From assembly GCF_000002515.2 (NCBI RefSeq), contig NC_006042.1, positions 558,001 to 622,000 of the forward strand: 64,000 bases of DNA, written 5' to 3'. Position 1 is the first letter of the stretch. Every line of letters starts with the position of its first letter. The stretch comes from Kluyveromyces lactis (taxonomy: Eukaryota > Ascomycota > Saccharomycetes > Saccharomycetales > Saccharomycetaceae). Both the position numbers and the translations under genes were made by a program. This document shows positions 28,201 to 38,317 of the stretch, piece by piece. The notes below the pieces were generated by a model that was given only the letters and a program-made list of their open reading frames with translations, did no database searches and was not told the origin of the DNA.

Positions 28201-31200
28201 GCCAGAAACAACCTGATCCTTGCCATTTTGAAGCATTATCAACCGCTATGCAAATTGAGCTCTGAGGTAGCCGCTGCTATCGAACAACCATTGAAACACA
28301 TCGTCGAATTAGAATCTAAGGCCACCGCTAAGGTTGCTCTACAAGCCAGAGAAATTTTGATTCAAGGTGCTTTGCCATCTATCAAGGAGAGAACAGATCA
28401 AGTTCAATACATTCTTAAGTCATCTGTTTTAAGCACTTCATATGGTTCATCCGAAACGAAGCGCACAAAACCTGATTTAGAAGTTTTAAAGGACTTGATC
28501 GATTCCAACTATGTTGTTTTCGATGTGTTGGCCCAATTCTTGACAAATCCAGATGATGCCGTTTCTGCTGCTGCTGCCGAGGTCTACATTAGAAGAGCAT
28601 ACAGAGCGTACACTATTGGTGATTTGAAGCATCAAAAGTCTTCTGGATCACCTGTAGTTGAGTGGAAGTTCCAACTTCCATCTGCTGCATTCACCTCATT
28701 GCCACAGGTTAAGAGTAAATTGGGTATGAACAGAGCTATTTCTGTCTCTGATTTGACTTATGTCTCTGACGGTGAAAACCAACCATTAAGAACTGGTTTG
28801 TTGATTCCTGCTAGACATCTAGATGATGTTGATGGTATTTTGTCGTCAGCTCTATCTTTAATTCCTTCTCATCATATGTCTACTGGCCCTGTCCCAGACA
28901 GATCTGGCTCTTCAGCCAGCTTGTCTAATGTTGCCAATGTTGTTGTGTCTTCAACTGAAGGATTTGAATCTGAGTCGGATGTTTTAAAGAGACTCAGAGA
29001 GATACTCGATTTAAACAAGCAATCATTAGTTGACTCTGCTATTCGTCGTATTACCTTCGTGTTTGGATACAGTGATGGTACATATCCAAAGTACTATACC
29101 TTCCGTGGTCCAAATTACAATGAAGATGAAACAATTCGTCACATTGAACCAGCTCTAGCTTTCCAACTTGAACTAGGTAAGATGTCGAACTTCAATATCA
29201 GACAAATATTTACTGAGAACAGAAACATTCATGTCTATGAGGCCGTTGGTAAAAACTCTCCGGTTGACAAGAGATTCTTTACCAGAGGTATTATCAGAAC
29301 AGGTCGTATTAGTGACGACATTTCCATCCATGAATATTTGACTTCAGAAGCTAACAGATTAATGAGTGACATTTTGGACAACTTAGAGATCATTGACACT
29401 TCTAACTCAGATCTTAACCATATTTTCATTAACTTCTCTGCTGTATTTGACATTTCGCCAGAAGCTGTTGAAGCTGCCTTTGGCGGTTTCTTGGAAAGAT
29501 TTGGCAGAAGATTGCTCAGATTACGTGTTGCCGCTGCTGAAATCAGAATTATTATCAAGGACCCTCAAACTGGCACCCCGGTTCCAATCAGAGCGTTGAT
29601 CAACAACGTCTCGGGCTTTGTTGTGAAGACTGAATTGTATACAGAGATCAAGAATGCACAAGGTGAATGGATTTTCAAATCTTTAGATAAACCAGGTGCT
29701 ATGCATTTGAGACCTATTGCCACTCCTTATCCTGCAAAGGAGTGGTTACAGCCAAAACGTTACAAGGCTCATTTGATGGGAACCACATACGTTTACGATT
29801 TCCCAGAGCTATTCCGTCAAGCCACCGTGGCACAATGGAAGAAACACTCTCCAAAGACCAAGTTGTCAGACGATTTTTTCATTGCAAATGAATTGATTGA
29901 AGATGAAAATGGTGAATTAACTGAAGTTGATCGTGAACTTGGTGCTAATAACATCGGTATGGTTGCATTCAAGGTTACTGCAAAAACTCCAGAATACTCT
30001 CATGGCCGTCAATTTGTCATAGTCGCCAATGATATCACTTTCAAAATTGGTTCGTTCGGTCCACAGGAAGATGCCTTCTTCAACAAGGTTACTGAATATG
30101 CAAGAAAGCGTGGTATCCCAAGAATATACTTATCTGCCAATTCAGGTGCAAGAATTGGTATTGCCGAAGAGCTTGTTCCATTGTTCCAGATTGCTTGGAA
30201 TGATGAAAAAGATCCAGCAAAGGGTTTCCAATACTTATGGTTGTCAGATGAGTCTCTTGAAGAACTCAAATCTAAGGGTAAAGACAATGCTGTTGTTACC
30301 GAATGTGTTGTTGAAGAAGGTAAGGTCAGAAACGTCATTACTGCTATTATCGGTTCGGAAGATGGTCTTGGTGTTGAGTGTTTGAAGGGATCCGGTTTAA
30401 TTGCAGGTGCCACTTCAAGAGCGTACAAGGATATCTTCACGATCACCTTAGTTACTTGTAGGTCTGTGGGTATCGGTGCTTATCTAGTCAGATTAGGTCA
30501 AAGAGCCATTCAAATCGAAGCACAGCCAATCATTTTAACCGGTGCTCCTGCCATCAATAAGCTTCTTGGTAGAGAAGTTTACTCTTCAAACTTGCAATTG
30601 GGTGGTACTCAGATCATGTACAACAATGGTGTTTCACACTTAACTGCTCCAGATGATTTGGCTGGTGTTGAAAAGATCATGGACTGGTTATCTTACATTC
30701 CTGCCAAACGTGATCTACCGGTTCCTATTTTGGAATCTGAAGATAAATGGGACAGAAAAATTGACTATGCTCCATCTTTAAACGAACAGTACGATGTTAG
30801 GTGGATGATTGCAGGTCGTGAATCTGCCGATGGTTTCGAATATGGTCTTTTCGATAAAGGTTCCTTCCAAGAAACCTTGTCTGGTTGGGCCAAGGGTGTT
30901 GTTACAGGTAGAGCCCGTTTAGGTGGTATTCCATTAGGTGTTATTGCCGTTGAAACAAGAATTGTCGAAAATTTGATTCCTGCTGATCCTGCTAATCCTG
31001 ATTCTACCGAAATGTTGATTCAAGAAGCCGGCCAAGTTTGGTATCCAAATTCCGCGTTCAAGACAGCCCAGGCTATCAATGACTTCAATCATGGTGAACA
31101 ATTGCCATTAATGATCCTAGCCAACTGGAGAGGTTTCTCTGGTGGACAACGTGATATGTACAACGAAGTTTTGAAGTATGGTTCTTTCATCGTTGATGCA

Positions 31201-31971
31201 TTGGTTGATTACAAACAGCCTATAATTACATACATTCCTCCAACTGGTGAACTAAGAGGTGGTTCTTGGGTTGTTGTTGATCCAACTATCAATGCTGACC
31301 AAATGGAAATGTATGCTGATATAAACTCAAGAGCTGGTGTTTTGGAACCAGAAGGTATGGTCGGTATCAAATACCGTAGAGAAAAATTGTTGGCTACTAT
31401 GGCAAGATTAGATGACAAGTACAGAGAGTTGAAAGCCAAGTTGGCCGATTCCACTTTGACTCCAGAAGAACATCAAGAAGTATCAAAGCAGCTTGCTATC
31501 CGTGAGAAGCAATTGTTGCCAATTTACCATCAAATTACAGTACAGTTTGCTGACTTGCATGATAGATCCGGTCGTATGTTGGCAAAGGGTGTGATCAAAA
31601 AGGAATTGGACTGGCCAGAAGCTCGTCGCTTCTTTTTCTGGAGATTAAGAAGAAGATTAAACGAAGAATATTTGATGAGAAGATTAAATAACGAGCTAGG
31701 ATCTGCTTCTAGACTAGAGAAAATGGCAAGAATCATATCATGGTACCCAGCTTCTGTGAGCCAAGATAACGACAGAGAAGTTGCTACTTGGATCGAAGAA
31801 AACTACCAATTCTTGGATGAACAAGTTAAGAGTCTGAAGTTGGAAGCTTTCGCACAAAATTTGGCAAAATCTATCAGAAACGACCGTGAAAATTCCATCA
31901 ATGGTTTGGCGGAAGTTTTGAAATTATTGTCTGCCAAAGACAAAGAAAAGCTTCAAAAAGCTTTGGAATGA
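25276..31971 (+). CDS. ACC1: Acetyl-CoA carboxylase
   Basis: Multidomain biotin enzyme that makes malonyl-CoA, the committed step of fatty acid synthesis. From the ATG at 25276 it has 2231 residues against 2233 in S. cerevisiae, and the start (MSEENLSEVS) aligns with the cytosolic protein. The order is biotin carboxylase (about 55-560, with EGGGGKGIRKV and ELNPRLQVEHPTTE), biotin carrier domain with biotinyl Lys736 in VMKMQMP, the large central region, and carboxyltransferase beta and alpha halves (about 1500-2200, with NSGARIGIAEE and WRGFSGGQRDMYNE). MNRAISVSDL places Ser1156 in a Snf1/AMPK consensus, equivalent to the inhibitory Ser1157. An in-frame non-AUG extension precedes it. It is convergent with DUS2, as in S. 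cerevisiae. Confidence 0.99.
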   Translation: MSEENLSEVSISQSKQYEITEYSDRHSKLASHFIGLNTVDKADDSPLKEFVKSHGGHTVISKVLIANNGIAAVKEIRSVRKWAYETFGDERTVQFVAMATPEDLEANAEYIRMADQYIEVPGGTNNNNYANVDLIVEVAERADVDAVWAGWGHASENPLLPERLAASHRKIIFIGPPGNAMRSLGDKISSTIVAQHAKVPCIPWSGTGVDEVHVDKETNLVSVEDKVYQEGCCSSPEDGLKKAKEIGFPIMVKASEGGGGKGIRKVENEDEFLSLYQQAANEIPGSPIFIMKLAGKARHLEVQLLADQYGTNISLFGRDCSVQRRHQKIIEEAPVTIAKPDTFTEMEKAAVRLGQLVGYVSAGTVEYLYSHDEDKFYFLELNPRLQVEHPTTEMVTGVNLPSAQLQIAMGIPMHRIRDIRLLYGVDPKSASEIDFNFSTPESAKTQRKPTPKGHCTACRITSEDPNEGFKPSGGALHELNFRSSSNVWGYFSVGNNGGIHSFSDSQFGHIFAFGENRQASRKHMVVALKELSIRGDFRTTVEYLIKLLETEDFEDNTITTGWLDDLISQKMTAEKPDRTLSVICGAATKAHIASQKAREDYISSLKRGQVPNKSLLQTMYPIEFIHDGMRYRFTVAKSADDRYTLFINGSKCEVGVRKLSDGGLLIAVGGKSHTIYWKEEVAATRLSIDSKTTLLEVENDPTQLRTPSPGKLVKFLVENGDHVIAGQPYAEVEVMKMQMPLISQENGVVQLLKQPGSTLAAGDILAILTLDDPSKVKHAKPYEGMLPELGAPIVEGTKPAYKFKSLVTTLENILKGYDNQVIMNASLQQLIEVLRQPELPYSEWKLQVSALHSRLPPKLDEMQEQLVTRSFKRNADFPARQLEKMLEAALNDPNVDPLFSTTIEPLVDITTRYSKGLAAHEHFVFATFLENYYNVEKLFSGPNIREEDVILKLRDENPDDLEKVVLTVLAHSRVSARNNLILAILKHYQPLCKLSSEVAAAIEQPLKHIVELESKATAKVALQAREILIQGALPSIKERTDQVQYILKSSVLSTSYGSSETKRTKPDLEVLKDLIDSNYVVFDVLAQFLTNPDDAVSAAAAEVYIRRAYRAYTIGDLKHQKSSGSPVVEWKFQLPSAAFTSLPQVKSKLGMNRAISVSDLTYVSDGENQPLRTGLLIPARHLDDVDGILSSALSLIPSHHMSTGPVPDRSGSSASLSNVANVVVSSTEGFESESDVLKRLREILDLNKQSLVDSAIRRITFVFGYSDGTYPKYYTFRGPNYNEDETIRHIEPALAFQLELGKMSNFNIRQIFTENRNIHVYEAVGKNSPVDKRFFTRGIIRTGRISDDISIHEYLTSEANRLMSDILDNLEIIDTSNSDLNHIFINFSAVFDISPEAVEAAFGGFLERFGRRLLRLRVAAAEIRIIIKDPQTGTPVPIRALINNVSGFVVKTELYTEIKNAQGEWIFKSLDKPGAMHLRPIATPYPAKEWLQPKRYKAHLMGTTYVYDFPELFRQATVAQWKKHSPKTKLSDDFFIANELIEDENGELTEVDRELGANNIGMVAFKVTAKTPEYSHGRQFVIVANDITFKIGSFGPQEDAFFNKVTEYARKRGIPRIYLSANSGARIGIAEELVPLFQIAWNDEKDPAKGFQYLWLSDESLEELKSKGKDNAVVTECVVEEGKVRNVITAIIGSEDGLGVECLKGSGLIAGATSRAYKDIFTITLVTCRSVGIGAYLVRLGQRAIQIEAQPIILTGAPAINKLLGREVYSSNLQLGGTQIMYNNGVSHLTAPDDLAGVEKIMDWLSYIPAKRDLPVPILESEDKWDRKIDYAPSLNEQYDVRWMIAGRESADGFEYGLFDKGSFQETLSGWAKGVVTGRARLGGIPLGVIAVETRIVENLIPADPANPDSTEMLIQEAGQVWYPNSAFKTAQAINDFNHGEQLPLMILANWRGFSGGQRDMYNEVLKYGSFIVDALVDYKQPIITYIPPTGELRGGSWVVVDPTINADQMEMYADINSRAGVLEPEGMVGIKYRREKLLATMARLDDKYRELKAKLADSTLTPEEHQEVSKQLAIREKQLLPIYHQITVQFADLHDRSGRMLAKGVIKKELDWPEARRFFFWRLRRRLNEEYLMRRLNNELGSASRLEKMARIISWYPASVSQDNDREVATWIEENYQFLDEQVKSLKLEAFAQNLAKSIRNDRENSINGLAEVLKLLSAKDKEKLQKALE

Positions 31972-32297
31972 TGAACTTTTAATACCAGTTTAAATTAGCC
32001 AATTTTCTCTCTTCATAGAGGTTTTAGTATTTCATGTCAAAAGGACTCTCAAAAGATATTAGTGCTTCAGTTTTTTCTGTTGTTGTTTGTTGAACTGATG
32101 TTACATGAGTGCCTTTAGAGGTCCTTATGCTATGACACATACTTAACGTGTACAATATATATATATATACGAGCTAATAAAGATATGATTGATATATGTG
32201 AAACAAATGAGGAACTTTGAGGAATTAAAGTCTGGTTATATTATCCAGATTTCATTTTCTTGTTCTGTTCATCCGATGTGAGTTCTGAAGCTCTTTT
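31972..32297. other. Convergent intergenic region, ACC1 / DUS2
   Basis: 326 bases of 3' flank with a short TA run near 32155. No gene is seen. Confidence 0.4.
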
Positions 32298-33377
32298 TCA
32301 GTCAGACGTCTTCGTCGATTTGAGATTGTTCAATCTCTGTTTCTCAGCCATTTCCTTTTCACGTTCTTGGATTAAAAATGGTATTGGATCATTCAATGCA
32401 CCGCCACTAGAACCTAATTGCTGACAAACATGTGCAAAGTCAGAGAGTTTACGGCATTGTGTAAAGTATTGATAGAATGGAGATTTCCCGGGAGTCATTC
32501 TATTCATCATATATTTAACATTTGCAGGATGATGGTTGTATTGGTTTGCTATATCCAGGTATTCTTTTACCGCTTTGAACCATGGCAATGGTGATTCAGA
32601 AAAAACTGTTGGATTTCTCTCAGCACAATCCGCCATCATACCACCAATAGTTTTAGGTAGGTTCAGATCACTTCGTAGCTGTTCGAAATGTTCCTTATCC
32701 CTGATAGCACCGTTCATTATTAACGATACCTTATTACGTTCACATATTTCATATATTTTTGGAATATATGCCCGGATTGGAGATTCTCTGTTTCTCATCG
32801 GGGTAGTTCTACAATGAACAGTTAAGTTCGTGATACCAGTTGCACATAATTTTTCCACCAAAGTCAAAGTATCTTCTTCATCTTTTAGGATTCTAATCTT
32901 CACGGAAATAGGTTTCCCATAAATCTTCCCAACTTTCTCAACTAACTCAATCAAAATGGAGCATAATTTATCCGGAGTCTGCAATAGAGCTGCACCCATT
33001 CCAGAATGAATGGAGAAATGTTTAGGACATCCCGCATTTACATCAATACCAGCAACATCCTCAATAACCTTGAGAGCGGCTTCGACAGCGAGCGATGGAG
33101 TTGATGTTCCGATCTGAAATATGAGTTTTCCATGCTCTACTTCTGGAACTGTCCTGAAAACCACACCAGGTTCCGTTCCCTCCCGTTTGGCAGGAATAAT
33201 AAAATCGACAGTCTTCAATGTATCATTAACCTGTCTTTGACACTGTATAAGTTTCTTGTCAATGATTTCTGGGGACCAGACCAAATCTGCGCCGTGCTTC
33301 AAGGCCAACAATCTCGTTGGCAGTTCACCTGCCCTGACCATAGGCGCAAGCACTAACTTTCCTGCATATTGTACCAT
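32298..33377 (-). CDS. DUS2: tRNA dihydrouridine synthase Dus2
   Basis: FMN-dependent enzyme that reduces uridine 20 in the D loop of cytoplasmic tRNAs (SMM1/YNR015W in S. cerevisiae, 384 residues). This one has 359. The start is the ATG at 33377, giving MVQYAGKLVLAPMVRAGELPTR, which aligns with the known N-terminus; the frame upstream would need a GTG. The TIM-barrel has the catalytic-Cys block NAGCPKHFSIHSGMGAAL near 110-127, KIRIL in the phosphate region, and LTVHCRTTPMRNRESP with the conserved His and Arg. Residues 225-240 (SLIMNGAIRD) complete the FMN site. The C-terminal helical domain ends in a charged tail. The double-stranded-RNA domain of animal Dus2 is absent, as in yeast. Confidence 0.95.
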   Translation of the reverse strand: MVQYAGKLVLAPMVRAGELPTRLLALKHGADLVWSPEIIDKKLIQCQRQVNDTLKTVDFIIPAKREGTEPGVVFRTVPEVEHGKLIFQIGTSTPSLAVEAALKVIEDVAGIDVNAGCPKHFSIHSGMGAALLQTPDKLCSILIELVEKVGKIYGKPISVKIRILKDEEDTLTLVEKLCATGITNLTVHCRTTPMRNRESPIRAYIPKIYEICERNKVSLIMNGAIRDKEHFEQLRSDLNLPKTIGGMMADCAERNPTVFSESPLPWFKAVKEYLDIANQYNHHPANVKYMMNRMTPGKSPFYQYFTQCRKLSDFAHVCQQLGSSGGALNDPIPFLIQEREKEMAEKQRLNNLKSTKTSD

Positions 33378-34102
33378 TTTAATTACCACGATAAATCCAC
33401 TAGGATCCTACTCTCAGAAGCGTATATAGTCTACTTGATATCACTTGATTTGTCAAAGCTCATCACATCTTGTCATACCTCATCGCATCTTGAATCAACA
33501 TTTTTTTTCTTCATTTCATTCCGATATTCAAAAGTCACGTGGTACCGTTTGATTCTGTTAGATGCTTCATTCCCTACCGATAGATCAGCTATTAAGATAT
33601 GTGAACATTCAACACAGGAAGACAACACATATATTATGAAACAATACGACCCAAAATATTCTGTAGTGCATTCTCAGCCTCATTGGTTGTCATAACACTT
33701 CTTCATGTCCAGTTGGTAAACAAACACAAACCGAGATATTTTGATCCACCTTGCTACACCTCCAAAACGCGAAGTTTCAAATTTCCTTCCCTAGCAGCTT
33801 ACCTTAGTTACGCGAGTTCAGTGAAAAAAAATGCCTACGTAATAAAAATTCTTATTGCAGGACCAGATCTGAAACATATTTGAACGGAATGCAATAACTG
33901 CACAAATAGTTCACGGTATGAACGTTTAACGTGTTGTTTGTTTTGATATTAGGTTATGTTCATGTCGGTATATAAGAGCTTCATCTAATTGGGTTCGTAA
34001 TTTGGTGGTTGAGACAAGATAGATCAGATAACTAACGCTCATTGAACCGATTCTAAAATAGAAGTCAATACAGGAATAGAAATACATACCGAGTGAGATA
34101 TT
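33378..34102. promoter_or_regulatory. Divergent promoter region, DUS2 / Msb1-like gene
   Basis: 725 bases with GTCACGTGG (CACGTG at 33536-33541). Short frames inside look like chance. No RNA gene is seen. Confidence 0.4.
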
Positions 34103-37100
34103 ATGTTAAAAGTACTTAGAAAAATATCCGGCCATTCAAGTGATGCTGGTAGTGAGAAACCGGCTTCTGCTAGACGGAAAGATGTAAATAAGGACCTAAG
34201 GAAACCGTATGATCCGCAAACTTCACAATACCCACGCCAGGCTCCTGGGAAAGCACCTTTAAGACCTGGCAAGCCACAAGGTGGTAACGGTGCTAAACCG
34301 GAAACTGGTGTAACAGGACCATCGTCAATCTCTTATAATAAGCAAAGACAGAATTATTCTGTGCTGGGGAGCAGCAATGACAGTAATGCGTCTTCTCATG
34401 GATCAATGTCATATATGGGTAAAGACACTCACGAGAGCTTAATAAAACAAAATCGAGTCAACAGAAAAAGAAGTGAACATTATTACATTTATGACTTTGA
34501 AAAATATAGGGGACCCACGGATGAGACCATTGCATCAGATCCCGATTATGACATCTTTCAAATCAAAGATGGGATCAGTGCGTCTTCTGCTAGATATGTT
34601 ATCCATTATTTGACAAACAATTTCAAAGAACAGCTGTTGAACAGATTTTCCCACCAAAATAACAATCTAGATACGGATGTGTTGAAGGCCTCGATGGAAA
34701 TCTTTAAGCCTAATTTGTCGCATTTTTCTAGCTCCGAGATACACCATTGTAAAAAAATAATAAGATCTTTCTTTCCTTGGCAAGGATGCTCCTTAACTGG
34801 AACAGCGCTTGAAAAAGCAATTGCTGAACATTACGGGGATTATTCAAATCCAAAGCATTGGACGAGGTTGATACTGTCACTAAGGATTATATGGTCTCAC
34901 CTTTCCCATGGGATTGTGCCATGGAAATGCTATCAGGATTTTTGTCAGCTTGAATCAAGGAACAATTATCCTACGATGTCTTTTTATAACCTTTTACCTC
35001 AATGTCTTCCTAATCATGATTACACTTGCAGTACGTTCGAGTTTTTAGAAGTACTAGTAGCTATTATTTCGAAGATTGATCTCGTAGTTGACAAAAACGC
35101 ACAAATGGACTTAATTTTCACTGCGGGACAGGTATGCTTTGTAAAAGACCAAAATCTACAAAGACATTTACAGGATAATTCCAAGAATGATCCGGATTTG
35201 ATATCTCTAGGGAAACTGTATTATGCTAGAGGTACTGCGTTACTTCATTTGTTCGTCGCTTATTTGAGATCTTTGGCGGAGGAAGGAAAGATCAAAGACT
35301 TTTATCTCATTGATAACTTCCATATTGACAATTATCCACCACATCCATATAAACCTGTGGCACAAACTGCCTTAACTTTGACTGTTCCGTCTTTTATTGA
35401 CGGCGAGAACGACTTTAATACCTTACTTAAAAATGCAGCAAAAGCACAATCGAGAATATATTCTTCCAACCATTCCTTCTCTAAGCAAGAGAATGCATTT
35501 TTGGATAAATTCGAAGAAGGTCCATACAAAGTGTTTGATACCCTATTCTCCAGATCATCAAAACGTTACCTTTACAAGTTTGATAAGAAGTTTGATCCAA
35601 ATTCTTTAAAACTCTCAAGTGAATCTGGGATGCAACAAGGTTTAGGAACTATAGGCGAAAACGATCAATATGCCGTAGCAACATGGATTGAACATTGTAA
35701 AGGTCAAGATTTTAGTGAATTTTTAAACGTGTTAGACGATAGCGGTCTTGGAGAAGGAACGTTAGCGTTCGACCATACTTCTTTCAATTTTGCCGCTAAG
35801 AAGCAAAGTCAAAAGGAAAACTTCTCGCCTGTGAGAGTTTCTAAAATGGCTTTGTCTGAATGGTTCATTTCATCATGGAAGTACGAAACCTTCCTTCACA
35901 AGGTGCATAACACCTTACTAATCAAGCTAACAAAACGAGTTGGTGATTGTGACTGGTTAGTTCTAAGTACTGATGAAAGAGTCGGTAAGTCGAGCTACCT
36001 AACTCCTCCCTCTTCGAGTGATTCTGCAAAAGCTCTTGAAAATGTCAAAATCCCGGCCATTGATTCCGATAATGCATCTATTAAATCTCGTCCCCCACCA
36101 CCAAACCTTTTGGGAGATAAATCTTCGTCACCATTATTGGATTCGCCAAGTTCTTCCTTGTACTCTAGCGTCTTAAGAAAGCCTGTAAAAGAAGGTATGG
36201 GGTCCGAACAGAAAAATCCCTCTGCTTATAACCGAAACTCTAAGATGAGCGTTGTTACTGCGGCTCCTCCTTCCTCGGTTTCAAGAAGAGAAATAATGAC
36301 ACCCGTTGAAGATAATACCCAAAGTGTCTTTCAACATGACTATCCCAATAATCACCACCTGCCTCCTGTCATGGTGAAAATCAATAACCCATCTTTAGTA
36401 GACCTTGACGCTAATGGCAAAACTTACACTCCATCTAGATCTAGAACTCTTGCACCCGCTGCTACACCAGAGCAAAATATGAATATAGATAAATTTGGTT
36501 CGATGCTGTCTGATCAGCAACGCCTCGTTAAACCATTGGACTTCAGTGTTAAGATAAAATCAACCGTCATAGAGGAAGAAGATTCCCATTCAACTTTGCC
36601 TGAGGATGATGGATTGGAGGTTGACGAAGACGATAGTTTGATAACGACAAACACAATACAAAAGCTTAAAGCACAACTCTCCAATATTTCATCGGATGAA
36701 GAGGAAGAAGATGCAGTGGACGCTGAACTGGAAACAGGACAAGAGGATGAAGAGGAGCAGGAACAGGAGGATTCAACACAACACATGGACTCTTTAGAAG
36801 TCCAAAATGTGGTTGACAATGTTATAGAAACGAAAGAAAACCCATGTACGGATCGTCAGTTTTCAGTTAGCGATGCAAACTCTAAAAGTGATGTTCCTGC
36901 CTTGCAGAACGAAGAGGTATCAGTTGACACTGCATCTATCGCCATAAATTCTGTGGAAATTCCCAGTACACCGGCTAATGATACAGAAACTTCTCTATCA
37001 TCAAAGGAAGCAAATATTGAGGAAAGTAAACCAGAGAAAATTCTTGAACAAGGTTTTGAAAGCGCCAAACCACTTTCTCAGGATGAGCAAAAAAGGGTCA

Positions 37101-37960
37101 GCTGTGATACAGCAGGTTCCTTTCAGGATGCATCTAGCGTGCTGATAAGAGATGATAGTAGTTTAAACTCCGAAACGCACAACACAGGTCAAGAGGATCA
37201 CAATCAATCATCAGTAGCAACTACGGCTGGATCTGCTGTGACCGAAAAACAGAATGTTGATACTGAAATTGGGAGTGACAGAAACTCCAAGGCAATATCA
37301 GAGAGTGACAAAAACGATGAAGCAACTAGCAAGAGTATATCTCTGACTCCAAATAACAGGCTTATGCGAGCCTCTGCTCTTATAGAACCACAGTCTTCTC
37401 CAAATGATATACTCAATGACCTGATTGATAACTACAATGCAGAAAGTTTGGTCACTGTTAGCTCAGAGGGCGCGACTTTGTTCGAACGGATAAAAAGTCA
37501 AATGGAAAGGGTAAGCAACGGTAAAGATCTGCCGCCAATTCCGGCCACGAGGCCAGTCCTGCATAAACTGAAAATGGATGTTGTGAACGAAGAGGATAAT
37601 GATGATAGTCCTTCATCTGAGAGCCTACCCTTAGTGACTCCAACTAAAGGTACAGCAACGATAATGAGCGGATTTTCTTACAATGCAACACCTCCGATGA
37701 AACAGGAAGAGTTCAAATATAATGGTAAGCTGACTTTTCCCCAAGATTCTGTAAACACTTTCTATTCATCTTTGGACCACGACACCGATACGAATGATCA
37801 CGACGGACAAGAAAGTGCAGGCAACGGCGACGAATTTCTTTCCATTGAAAGCGCGGACGAAACAACGGACATTAACGAGGAAAACAAGGCATTCAGGAAT
37901 GTCATGCTAAAAACTAAGAAAAGCTTTAAAAGCTTGAAAAATAAATCGTTAAGGGCATGA
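34103..37960 (+). CDS. Large Msb1/Mug8-like polarity protein
   Basis: A 1285-residue protein. Residues 1-120 are disordered. A globular part at about 125-630 resembles the Msb1/Mug8 (DUF1708) domain: ASSARYVIHYLTNNFKEQLL, then IIWSHLSHGIVPWKCYQDF, SFYNLLPQCLPNHDY, an AGQVCF segment and LLHLFVAYLRSL occur in the same order as in S. cerevisiae Msb1. That protein links Cdc42/Bem1 polarity and Pkc1/Rho1 wall signalling. The second half is low-complexity, with acidic runs near 870-900, many Ser/Thr-Pro sites, and a basic end (LKTKKSFKSLKNKSLRA). Similarity is by eye and weak outside the core. S. cerevisiae has no gene of this size between its DUS2 and YNR014W, so this may be a second, Msb1-like gene lost there, or MSB1 itself moved. 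Confidence 0.6.
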   Translation: MLKVLRKISGHSSDAGSEKPASARRKDVNKDLRKPYDPQTSQYPRQAPGKAPLRPGKPQGGNGAKPETGVTGPSSISYNKQRQNYSVLGSSNDSNASSHGSMSYMGKDTHESLIKQNRVNRKRSEHYYIYDFEKYRGPTDETIASDPDYDIFQIKDGISASSARYVIHYLTNNFKEQLLNRFSHQNNNLDTDVLKASMEIFKPNLSHFSSSEIHHCKKIIRSFFPWQGCSLTGTALEKAIAEHYGDYSNPKHWTRLILSLRIIWSHLSHGIVPWKCYQDFCQLESRNNYPTMSFYNLLPQCLPNHDYTCSTFEFLEVLVAIISKIDLVVDKNAQMDLIFTAGQVCFVKDQNLQRHLQDNSKNDPDLISLGKLYYARGTALLHLFVAYLRSLAEEGKIKDFYLIDNFHIDNYPPHPYKPVAQTALTLTVPSFIDGENDFNTLLKNAAKAQSRIYSSNHSFSKQENAFLDKFEEGPYKVFDTLFSRSSKRYLYKFDKKFDPNSLKLSSESGMQQGLGTIGENDQYAVATWIEHCKGQDFSEFLNVLDDSGLGEGTLAFDHTSFNFAAKKQSQKENFSPVRVSKMALSEWFISSWKYETFLHKVHNTLLIKLTKRVGDCDWLVLSTDERVGKSSYLTPPSSSDSAKALENVKIPAIDSDNASIKSRPPPPNLLGDKSSSPLLDSPSSSLYSSVLRKPVKEGMGSEQKNPSAYNRNSKMSVVTAAPPSSVSRREIMTPVEDNTQSVFQHDYPNNHHLPPVMVKINNPSLVDLDANGKTYTPSRSRTLAPAATPEQNMNIDKFGSMLSDQQRLVKPLDFSVKIKSTVIEEEDSHSTLPEDDGLEVDEDDSLITTNTIQKLKAQLSNISSDEEEEDAVDAELETGQEDEEEQEQEDSTQHMDSLEVQNVVDNVIETKENPCTDRQFSVSDANSKSDVPALQNEEVSVDTASIAINSVEIPSTPANDTETSLSSKEANIEESKPEKILEQGFESAKPLSQDEQKRVSCDTAGSFQDASSVLIRDDSSLNSETHNTGQEDHNQSSVATTAGSAVTEKQNVDTEIGSDRNSKAISESDKNDEATSKSISLTPNNRLMRASALIEPQSSPNDILNDLIDNYNAESLVTVSSEGATLFERIKSQMERVSNGKDLPPIPATRPVLHKLKMDVVNEEDNDDSPSSESLPLVTPTKGTATIMSGFSYNATPPMKQEEFKYNGKLTFPQDSVNTFYSSLDHDTDTNDHDGQESAGNGDEFLSIESADETTDINEENKAFRNVMLKTKKSFKSLKNKSLRA

Positions 37961-38317
37961 GTAGACTATATAATCTACATCTCGTATATAAGATTTAATC
38001 TCTTATTAAAAGAACAGAATCCGAACACCAAGTACCAGTGTATGGATGCATTTGAAGTTAAGTAGCGAGCGGAACCATGCAGGAGCGGCAAAAGGAATCC
38101 TTGCATTCTAAAGCGATCCTCGAAAGAGTAAAACCTTAATCGGAGCTTTACAGGTTTTCTAGTGATATTTGCCGAGAGAAGTGTAAAACATGTTGACAAT
38201 CATAAAAGAAGAGTACATGTGCACATTCACAGGTCTAAAGTTCTTAGGGTATCAAAAAAAAAAAAAACATTTCGACAAAGCTGGAGCAACATAATCTCAC
38301 TTGTTCTTAGACTTCTT
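37961..38317. other. Convergent intergenic region
   Basis: 357 bases between convergent stops with an A13-type run near 38256. No gene is supported. Confidence 0.35.

Noticed and set aside
36514-36819. 101-codon Ser-rich frame antisense to the Msb1-like gene
   Set aside because: It is the mirror of an acidic GAA/GAT-rich coding stretch, a common artefact.
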